Position numbers and translations under genes: made by a program
Shown here: positions 57,962 to 64,000 of the stretch, in pieces
Numbering within the stretch: position 1 is the stretch's first letter
How the letters are laid out: every line of letters begins with the position of its first letter
Assembly (NCBI RefSeq): GCF_019351435.1
Contig: NZ_JAHWYN010000001.1
Coordinates: forward strand, 127,785-191,784
Reading direction: 5' to 3'
DNA: 64,000 nt
DNA from: Flavobacterium taihuense
GTDB taxonomy: Bacteria > Bacteroidota > Bacteroidia > Flavobacteriales > Flavobacteriaceae
Notes under the pieces: model-generated
Seen by the model: only the letters and a program-made list of their open reading frames with translations
Told to the model about the DNA's origin: nothing
Databases searched by the model: none

Positions 57962-58678
57962 TTATCGGGTTATCTCCTCTATTAAATAAAAAATGGATTT
58001 AAAATCAATACCGCTCATTTTTTCCAATCCGATTTCACAAGTTCTGCTGGTGGAATAGCCTTCTTTGCAATTAGGAGGAATTTGTTGTTTTAATTCTCGC
58101 AATCCGTGTTCGTTTAATTCCGGGATAAGGAAACCTCTGTCTCCTGCAAAACCACAGCAATTGCTATCAATAATGGTTACAGTATCGGCGCACAGTTGTG
58201 ATAAAGCAAGTAATTGATCCGTCTTTCCTATTTTTTTAACTGAACAAACCGGAAAAACTGCTATTGTATCTTTTTTGTTCTTAATAGTCAAATGAGGCAT
58301 GACATAATCCAACATGAATTCAATTGGATCTACAATTTTTAGAGCTTTGGAAAATTCTGAATTTGAATGATAAAAACAAGGACTCATGTCATACAACACA
58401 GGATATTTTCCGTTTTCTGAAACTTTGAGAAGAGCTGTCTCTAATGTTTCTGACTGGCTGTGATTGACTTCGGCAAAACCTTTGCTCGAAAAAGGCATAC
58501 CACAACAATGGGTGTCTAAAGATTCGGGATAAATTATAGTGAATCCGGCGCGAACCAATAATTGATGCGTCAATGCCGTTAATTGTAGATCATCGCTTTC
58601 TTGAAAACTATTTTTACCCATACTTCTATTGATACAAGAAGGAAAGTAAACGACCTTTAAATCTGTGGTTGTATTCAT
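57962..58678 (-). CDS. (Fe-S)-binding CCG-domain subunit of the split 2-hydroxyacid dehydrogenase
   Basis: This 238-residue cytosolic protein carries two CCG motifs (C58-C59-G60 in THCCGMPF; NCCGFAGDRG near 177), typical of the heterodisulfide-reductase-like domain found in LutA, GlpC and the C-terminal part of FAD/Fe-S D-lactate dehydrogenases. The start ATG lies one base after the stop of the larger subunit (TAA A ATG). In many bacteria the two parts form one protein of about 930-980 residues; 703 + 238 = 941 fits. Either a natural split with coupled translation or a frameshift. Confidence 0.9.
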   Translation of the reverse strand: MNTTTDLKVVYFPSCINRSMGKNSFQESDDLQLTALTHQLLVRAGFTIIYPESLDTHCCGMPFSSKGFAEVNHSQSETLETALLKVSENGKYPVLYDMSPCFYHSNSEFSKALKIVDPIEFMLDYVMPHLTIKNKKDTIAVFPVCSVKKIGKTDQLLALSQLCADTVTIIDSNCCGFAGDRGFLIPELNEHGLRELKQQIPPNCKEGYSTSRTCEIGLEKMSGIDFKSIFYLIEEITR

Positions 58679-58679
58679 T

Positions 58680-60791
58680 TTAATGCTTTTGATTCGTGTT
58701 TATTTTATCGGCTCCTTTTGGCATTTCAGGAATCCATTTGGGAATTTTCCCAAAAGTGATAAAATGGGAGACATCTGATAATGCAGTCATAATAGTGGTT
58801 CCAAGTACAGCATGAAAAGCAGCCACTATTTTTAATCCAACTCTCAAAACGGCTGTTGTACCTGCCATATGAGAACCAATGTAAGCCGCCACTTTTTTAG
58901 TGCTGGAATCCAGTTCGGAGGCACGCCATTCTTTTACAAATTTCCCGGTATCGATATGTACGGGACAAGCCAAGGCACAAAGTCCATCGGTAGCACAGGT
59001 TTCGTCCAGCTGATAGGTAACTTCTTTTCGAATGTCGGCCAATCTCTGCGGGTCAGTATTCGTGCTTTCCAAACGGCTGATTTCGCGGGCAATCACAATG
59101 CGTTGTCGTGGCGATAATGTCAAACCTTCGGAAACGCAATGCGGCTCACAAAAGCCGCACTCCATGCATTTGTCAATAATAGCATTGGATTCGGGCAGCG
59201 GTTTTAAGTTTTTGAGATGCGCTCTGGGATCTGGATTGATCAAAACGTCTGGATTGATTTTATTATGGGGATCAAAAATAGTCTTGATACGTTTCATGAT
59301 TTCGTAGGCGACCGTTCCCCATTCTTTTTCTACAAAAGGTGCCATATTACGCCCTGTTCCGTGTTCCGCTTTTAAGGAACCGTTGAAATGATCCACCACC
59401 AAAAGTGCCAATTCGGACATTAGTTTTTCGTATCGGTCAACTTCATCTTGATTCGAAAAGTCTTGGGAGAAAACAAAATGCAGGTTCCCTTCTAAGGCGT
59501 GGCCAAATAAAACGGCATCGTGGTATTCGTATTTTTTAAACAAATCTTTCAATGCCAAACAAGCATCGGCCAGTTGTGGCAAAGGGAAAGCAACGTCTTC
59601 AATGATGACTGTTGTTCCGTTTTTTCGAAGTCCGCCAACTGTTGGCAGCAGCCCTTTTCGGGCTTTCCAATTGAAATAATATTGTTTGGGATTTGAGGTA
59701 AATTCATATTCCGAAAAAGTGGGAATAGATTCGATTTCCGAACGAACTTTAAGTTGTTTTAGCAACATATTATCCAAATCATTGTCTCGACATTCCACCA
59801 ATAAAGCACAAGCTGATTCAGGTAATGTTTTAAAATAATCTGGTGCATCATCATCGTTTTCGACCGAGCGAATGGATTCTCGATCCAATAACTCAACCGC
59901 TGCAACAGGGCTAGACTTTAATAAAATAGTAGCATTGCAAGCATCCTGTATCGTATTAAAAATTAACAAAGAACAGGATTTGTATTTTTCGTCTATAACC
60001 GTTTTTACAGTCACATTCGAAATAAAAGCCAACGTACCTTCAGATCCAACCATAAGGTGTTTGATGATGTCAATTGGCTCTTGATAATCTACTAATGCAT
60101 TAATGCTGTAACCCGTGGTGTTTTTTATTTTGAATTTATTTTGAATTTGATGATAAAGTGTTTCATTATCTTTAATTTCATCTCTAAGGCTTTCTATTTC
60201 TTGAATTAAATCGGCTTGGTTTTTTTTGAAAGCGGCTACACTTTCTGCATCTGCAGTGTCTAGGATGGTTCCGTCATTCAATACAATTCGGATATCGGCT
60301 ATGGTTTGATAAGAATTTTGTGCAGTTCCACAACACATTCCACTAGCGTTATTGGCAACAATTCCACCTATCATGGCGGCTCCAATTGAGGCAGGATCAG
60401 GACCAATTTTCAACCCATGAGGTGCTAAATAATTATTGGCTTTGGCACCAATAATTCCTGGTTCTAATTTAATTTTAGTATTATTATCTAAAAGTTCAAA
60501 ACTTTTCCAGCCATGAGTAGCCACTACCAAAACCGAATCCGTAATGGCTTGACCAGACAAACTGGTTCCTGCCGCCCGAAAAGTCAATGCGATATCAAGT
60601 GATTTCGCTTGTTTTATAATTTCGATTATTTCTGTTTCGTTGTGAGCCAGAATTACAATTTTCGGAATCAGTCTATAAAAACTGGCATCGGTTCCATAAG
60701 CAAGCGTTTGCAACGGATTGGTCAAAATACGTTTGGGATCAATAGTTGCTGATAATAGGTCTTTTAACTTTTGATAAGAAAGAGGTAACAT
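58680..60791 (-). CDS. FAD-binding and 4Fe-4S subunit of a D-lactate/2-hydroxyacid dehydrogenase
   Basis: It probably oxidises D-lactate or D-2-hydroxyglutarate and passes electrons to the respiratory chain. The 703-residue protein has an FAD-binding type 4 domain (FRAAGTSLSGQAITDSV and IGGIVANNASGMCCG), an FAD-oxidase C domain (GHALEGNLHFVF and AEHGTGRNMAPFVEKEWG), and two ferredoxin motifs (CMECGFCEPHC near 540, CATDGLCALACP near 600). It ends where the family normally continues into the CCG domain, which is made by the next gene. No lactate permease is near, so the substrate is inferred. Confidence 0.92.
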   Translation of the reverse strand: MLPLSYQKLKDLLSATIDPKRILTNPLQTLAYGTDASFYRLIPKIVILAHNETEIIEIIKQAKSLDIALTFRAAGTSLSGQAITDSVLVVATHGWKSFELLDNNTKIKLEPGIIGAKANNYLAPHGLKIGPDPASIGAAMIGGIVANNASGMCCGTAQNSYQTIADIRIVLNDGTILDTADAESVAAFKKNQADLIQEIESLRDEIKDNETLYHQIQNKFKIKNTTGYSINALVDYQEPIDIIKHLMVGSEGTLAFISNVTVKTVIDEKYKSCSLLIFNTIQDACNATILLKSSPVAAVELLDRESIRSVENDDDAPDYFKTLPESACALLVECRDNDLDNMLLKQLKVRSEIESIPTFSEYEFTSNPKQYYFNWKARKGLLPTVGGLRKNGTTVIIEDVAFPLPQLADACLALKDLFKKYEYHDAVLFGHALEGNLHFVFSQDFSNQDEVDRYEKLMSELALLVVDHFNGSLKAEHGTGRNMAPFVEKEWGTVAYEIMKRIKTIFDPHNKINPDVLINPDPRAHLKNLKPLPESNAIIDKCMECGFCEPHCVSEGLTLSPRQRIVIAREISRLESTNTDPQRLADIRKEVTYQLDETCATDGLCALACPVHIDTGKFVKEWRASELDSSTKKVAAYIGSHMAGTTAVLRVGLKIVAAFHAVLGTTIMTALSDVSHFITFGKIPKWIPEMPKGADKINTNQKH

Positions 60792-60846
60792 AATGATTGT
60801 GTTTATAAATAATCCTGATTTTATTTCAGATTTAGTCCTAAAAAGG

Positions 60847-60931
60847 TTAACCGTATAAGAAATGTAAGGACATATAAGTTGTTACTTTTTACAACCAAAC
60901 TTAAATGAACTTACATTTCTTATATGGTTAA
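60847..60931. repeat. Long near-perfect inverted repeat upstream of the dehydrogenase
   Basis: AACCGTATAAGAAATGTAAG (60849-60868) pairs with 60910-60929 at 19 of 20 positions, extended by TTAA outside. An inner TTGT/ACAA pair gives a second small stem. The arm with ATATAAG-type sequence resembles dispersed elements I know from Flavobacterium intergenic DNA. Confidence 0.8.
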
Positions 60932-61045
60932 AATTTAGTGTTGTTTATTTTAACGGATACGTTTATTTCAAAAAGAAATGCTCTGAACCGTTTGCGATTA
61001 AAATGTAAATTTAGGTATTAGTAAATGTTATTTTTGAATATGTCC

Positions 61046-61076
61046 AAAAAAAAAAACGAAGCGGTTGGCTTCGTTT
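61046..61076 (-). terminator. Terminator of the ACT-domain gene
   Basis: AAACGAAGC (61054-61062) pairs perfectly with GCTTCGTTT (61068-61076), loop GGTTG; on the minus strand it is followed by eleven T. Confidence 0.92.
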
Positions 61077-61097
61077 CTATTATAAAAAGTATAAATC

Positions 61098-61754
61098 TTA
61101 ATTTTTCAAATCTTTAATCACTTTGAAAGCAACATCTACTTCATTTTCACTAACCATAATCGTAAATTCATTAGAAGTTGAAATTACCTCGTTGATGATA
61201 ATTCCTTCCCAAGCCAAACGTTGGAAAATGAAATAATAGATTCCGGGAACTACAATATTCTCTTTTGGTAATTTAACGGTTATCGAAGCCAAATTATCCA
61301 ACTTTTGTATTAGTTTTTCAGAAGCAAAATGTTTTTCAACCAAGTGATTGACGCTGTTGCTCACTACAATATTGGTTTCATTTACTCCTTTGGATGAGGT
61401 ATAAAAAATATCAGGTAACGAGTTGATATCTGTAATTAAATCGGCTTGTTTATTCAAAACAGTATCCGATACGGCAAATGTATAATCCGTCAAAGCAGAA
61501 CGTACGGTGATTTCGCCAATGTTTTTTATTACTTTATTGATTTTGTGATTCAATCTAAAATCTAATTCTTCTGTAAGTCTTTTAAGCGCCATTACTACAG
61601 CTCCTTGTTTTACCTCTTTTCCAAATTCACTTTCTAATTCGGTCATTATATTTCTTGACAAAGAAGTCAAATTGATTATACCAAGTGACAATGCATTCAA
61701 CAAAAAAGGCTTGGTTTTGATGTAATTTTCAACAATTGAAGAAACTGTTTTCAT
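61098..61754 (-). CDS. ACT-domain protein with aspartokinase-like C-terminus
   Basis: This 218-residue cytosolic protein has an N-terminal helical part (about 1-90) that could be a winged helix (LTSLSRNIMTELESEF). An ACT-like region follows (VRSALTDYTFAV). The C-terminal ACT domain (VPGIYYFIFQRLAWEGIIINEVIST) is very like the regulatory domain of aspartate kinases. No kinase domain is present. It may be a stand-alone amino-acid sensor or a regulator. It has its own promoter and a strong terminator. Confidence 0.8.
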   Translation of the reverse strand: MKTVSSIVENYIKTKPFLLNALSLGIINLTSLSRNIMTELESEFGKEVKQGAVVMALKRLTEELDFRLNHKINKVIKNIGEITVRSALTDYTFAVSDTVLNKQADLITDINSLPDIFYTSSKGVNETNIVVSNSVNHLVEKHFASEKLIQKLDNLASITVKLPKENIVVPGIYYFIFQRLAWEGIIINEVISTSNEFTIMVSENEVDVAFKVIKDLKN

Positions 61755-61809
61755 AATTTATTGTGGTTTTTACGTAGTTAGTACTTAGTTTTTTTGTTTT
61801 AAAATCAGG

Positions 61810-61839
61810 CAAATATACGTAAAAAACAATTTGTTACAA
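61810..61839 (-). promoter_or_regulatory. Promoter of the ACT-domain gene
   Basis: On the minus strand TTG (61839-61837), 19 bases, then TATATTTG (61817-61810), 55 bases before the start codon. Confidence 0.6.
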
Positions 61840-61860
61840 ATATAACATTGTTAAATTTCT

Positions 61861-62220
61861 TTAAAAATAATAAAAAGCATCTATAAGGTGTTCAATTGCA
61901 AAGGATTTCCCTTCTTTGTGGACTGCAATAATGTCAAAACGGACATCAATATCCAAATCTCTTTGGGTTACGTAGGCATCAACCGCTTTTACTAAAAGTT
62001 GAATTTTTTTGGGTTTTACAAAATCTTGGGGTAAACCAAATTCGAGAGACGAACGGGTTTTTACTTCTACAATGGCAAGTGTGTTTTCTATTTGGGCAAT
62101 AATATCTATTTCGGCTTTCTGGAATGTCCAATTGGTATCCAGAATAGTGTACCCATTTTTTTTGAGGTACTCTACCGCAAGATCTTCTCCCAATTTTCCA
62201 AGTTCGTTGTGTGAAGCCAT
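61861..62220 (-). CDS. YraN family protein (UPF0102, nuclease-like fold)
   Basis: This 119-residue protein starts with HNELGKLGEDLAVEYLKKNGY, has the PD-(D/E)xK-like core ILDTNWTFQKAEIDIIA and IVEVKTRSS, and a late VRFDIIAVH. All three are family marks. Its role is unknown; the fold resembles Holliday-junction resolvases. It is complete and of normal length. Confidence 0.95.
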   Translation of the reverse strand: MASHNELGKLGEDLAVEYLKKNGYTILDTNWTFQKAEIDIIAQIENTLAIVEVKTRSSLEFGLPQDFVKPKKIQLLVKAVDAYVTQRDLDIDVRFDIIAVHKEGKSFAIEHLIDAFYYF

Positions 62221-62360
62221 TTTTTGAAGTTAGATTTTAGAAAAAAGAGAATTAAATATCAATTTAAAAAGAAAGTTTAATTCGTTATTAATGAGATTGT
62301 TTAAATATTTTGTTTTACATAAAGGCTATTTTCTTTAATTTATTCTCTATATTCTTTCGT

Positions 62361-63362
62361 CTATTTAAAAACCACCGTATTGCAATTCTCATTCACATCC
62401 ATACTAACGATGTTTCCCATAATCAAGGCTCTGTTGTCGTGAACGTGCCCAGCAGGAAAATTATAGAGTACAGGAATGTTGTATTTTTGAGTTACATCTT
62501 GTATAATTTGGTTGGCGTCTTTACCCCAAGGAATGTCGTTGTCTTTCATTTTAGTCATTCCTCCTACGATAATTCCTTTGATGCTTTCGAGACAACCGTT
62601 GCGTTTCAGGTTCATCATCATGCGGTCAATGTGATACAGATATTCGTCCAAATCTTCGATAAACAAAATTTTATCAGTACAATCAATTGCTGATTTGGAT
62701 CCCATTAAACTATATAAAATAGATAAATTGCCTCCCACTAATTCTCCAGTGGCTTTCCCAAAACGATTCATCGGGAATGGATCGATTTTATATTGTAACG
62801 GGTCACCAAACAGAGCAGTTCTTAAAGACGAAATCGATTCGGGTGCTGTTTTCTCAACGCTAACCGGCATGGTTCCATGAATGGATTTGTACCCCATCGT
62901 ATTCAGATGATTGTGCAAAACGGTTACATCACTAAAACCTACAATCCATTTTGGGTGTTGCTTGAATTTGGTAAAATCCAATAAATCAATGATTCGCACA
63001 GTTCCATAACCACCACGAGCGCACCAAATGGCTTTGATATTTGGATTATCCATTTGATGTTGAAAATCGGCGGCGCGTTGTTCATCTGTTCCAGCCAATT
63101 GATTTAGATCCAATCCGATTGTACTTCCAATAACAACTTCCAAACCCCAAGAATGCAATAAATCTATAGTAGGTTTCAAGTTGTCATCAACATTTTTTCT
63201 GGCGGTTGCCACAATTGCAACGGTATCTCCTTTTTGTAAATAAGGTGGTGTAATCATAGTAGTTTGAGCTTGACTGTTTATAGATTGTAAAACAAAAATA
63301 AGCAATAGCATTGGATACAAAACACCTTGTTTTGGAATAAAAGAAAATGGATTGGTATGCAT
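62361..63362 (-). CDS. S66 family LD-carboxypeptidase, exported
   Basis: It trims the terminal D-Ala from murein tetrapeptides in cell-wall recycling. The 333-residue protein has a signal peptide (to SQAQ, about residue 33), the motif CARGGYGTVR, the nucleophile Ser in VGFSDVT, the Glu in LFIEDLDEY and the His near the C-terminus in FPAGHVHDN, which form the Ser-His-Glu triad of the family. Most LdcA are cytosolic, so an exported copy is a point of note. The ATG at 63362 is kept because it gives a charged N-region; a start at 63311 is possible. Confidence 0.92.
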   Translation of the reverse strand: MHTNPFSFIPKQGVLYPMLLLIFVLQSINSQAQTTMITPPYLQKGDTVAIVATARKNVDDNLKPTIDLLHSWGLEVVIGSTIGLDLNQLAGTDEQRAADFQHQMDNPNIKAIWCARGGYGTVRIIDLLDFTKFKQHPKWIVGFSDVTVLHNHLNTMGYKSIHGTMPVSVEKTAPESISSLRTALFGDPLQYKIDPFPMNRFGKATGELVGGNLSILYSLMGSKSAIDCTDKILFIEDLDEYLYHIDRMMMNLKRNGCLESIKGIIVGGMTKMKDNDIPWGKDANQIIQDVTQKYNIPVLYNFPAGHVHDNRALIMGNIVSMDVNENCNTVVFK

Positions 63363-63408
63363 GCTGTATTTTTTGGAAATGAATTGTTATACTGATTCTG
63401 AGTTAAAG

Positions 63409-63437
63409 CAAAGATATACATTTCTGAAAGACAACAA
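63409..63437 (-). promoter_or_regulatory. Promoter of the LD-carboxypeptidase gene
   Basis: On the minus strand TTG (63437-63435), 18 bases, then TATCTTTG (63416-63409), 46 bases before the start. Confidence 0.6.
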
Positions 63438-63493
63438 ATAATTGTAATCAAATTACTATATTTACAAAACGCAAACCCAATTTGAAAAGTGCA

Positions 63494-64000
63494 ATGGTAT
63501 TCAAAAAGAGCTGTTTTTATTTGATTTTATTATTTTTAATTTCAAAAAGCAATGCCCAATCTAAGGCTTTTGTAATACACACGGTGGCATTTTATAATTT
63601 TGAAAACTGTTTTGATACAATCAATGATCCCATTGCCAATGACGAGGATTGGACTCCAACCGGGAGTCAACATTGGAACACCAAAAAATATAAGCAAAAA
63701 TTAGAAAACTTGGCACGGGTTCTATCAGAGATTGGAACTGGAGAAAATCCTAATTCCCCAACTTTCATTGGCGGAGCCGAAATTGAAAACCAAGGCGTTC
63801 TGGAAGATTTAATCAAGCAACCTAAATTAATGGATAAGGATTATGGAATTATCCATTTTGATTCGCCTGATAAAAGAGGAATCGACGTTGCTTTATTGTA
63901 TCAAAAGAAACAATTTCAGCCCACGAGTTACATCAATATTCCGTTGTATGTATATAAAGGAGAGCAACCGACTAAAGAAGTTGCGAAAACGGATTTGTCT
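63494..64000 (+). CDS. Endonuclease/exonuclease/phosphatase family protein, exported (3' end outside window)
   Basis: The frame is open from the ATG at 63494 to the last base (169 codons). The product starts with a signal peptide (MVFKKSCFYLILLFLISKSN, cleaved near NAQ). It continues with the fold start VAFYNFENCFDTINDP, a metal-binding Glu in IGGAEIENQGVLEDL, and DKRGIDVALLYQ, all typical of the EEP superfamily of Bacteroidota. It could be a secreted nuclease or phosphoesterase. The catalytic His and Asp residues would lie outside the window. Confidence 0.88.
   Translation, partial: MVFKKSCFYLILLFLISKSNAQSKAFVIHTVAFYNFENCFDTINDPIANDEDWTPTGSQHWNTKKYKQKLENLARVLSEIGTGENPNSPTFIGGAEIENQGVLEDLIKQPKLMDKDYGIIHFDSPDKRGIDVALLYQKKQFQPTSYINIPLYVYKGEQPTKEVAKTDLS

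Larger units (their letters stand above)
60792..61097. other. 306-base intergenic region with a long inverted repeat
   Basis: No coding frame. It holds the inverted repeat 60847-60931 in the leader of the dehydrogenase genes, and the terminator of the ACT-domain gene at its right end. Confidence 0.75.

Overview
The window looks like chromosomal DNA of a Flavobacterium or close relative (Bacteroidota, Flavobacteriaceae). The evidence is AT-rich DNA, promoters of the TTG / TAnnTTTG type, very few Shine-Dalgarno sites, SusC/SusD outer-membrane pairs, a T9SS sorting tail, DUF3078 and DUF2480 proteins, and an L-threonine dehydrogenase of the Flavobacterium type. No phage, transposase, plasmid gene, tRNA, rRNA or CRISPR array was recognised. 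Most of the window is ordinary, well-kept chromosome.

Layout. 1-2448: two tandem EnvC-like peptidoglycan-hydrolase activators (the first cut by the window edge). 2646-4810: a Bax-inhibitor-like membrane protein and the GTPase HflX. 4856-14622: DUF3078 protein, then an Fe-S assembly locus on the minus strand (sufA-sufB-sufC-sufD, then sufS, a small exported protein, sufE, a SufT/DUF59 protein and DUF2480), interrupted by a serine hydrolase on the plus strand. 14890-19284: DUF898 + M48 peptidase pair, an MBL-fold hydrolase and a purine permease. 19416-26411: a secreted three-module LRR protein, an S8 protease and an M1 aminopeptidase. 26678-32066: DUF418 membrane protein, a GH63-like glucosidase and threonine dehydrogenase. 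32306-37555: a lipoprotein overlapping mfd, and an unknown exported protein. 37668-42440: an orphan SusC/SusD pair, followed by 1.2 kb of non-coding DNA and an AraC regulator + SDR pair. 45667-57640: a starch or malto-oligosaccharide utilisation locus (GH97, GH13, SusE, SusD, SusC with an STN domain, FecR anti-sigma, ECF sigma). 57962-64000: a 2-hydroxyacid dehydrogenase split into two abutting genes, an ACT-domain protein, YraN, an S66 LD-carboxypeptidase and the start of an exported endonuclease/exonuclease/phosphatase-family protein.

How the genes work together. The suf genes form one scaffold-and-desulfurase system for Fe-S clusters. In the starch locus the SusC STN domain probably touches FecR in the periplasm, which releases the sigma factor to transcribe the locus. 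SusD/SusE bind glucan at the surface, GH13 cuts it and GH97 releases glucose.

The main points for a second look are non-coding: several families of structured repeats between genes, a duplicated terminator on both sides of the purine permease, a repeated CCTACCAGT motif in the large gap before the orphan SusC, and a structured gap between GH13 and GH97. On the protein side they are the split dehydrogenase, the exported protein coupled to sufE, and the lipoprotein overlapping mfd. I did not find a clearly new multi-gene system.
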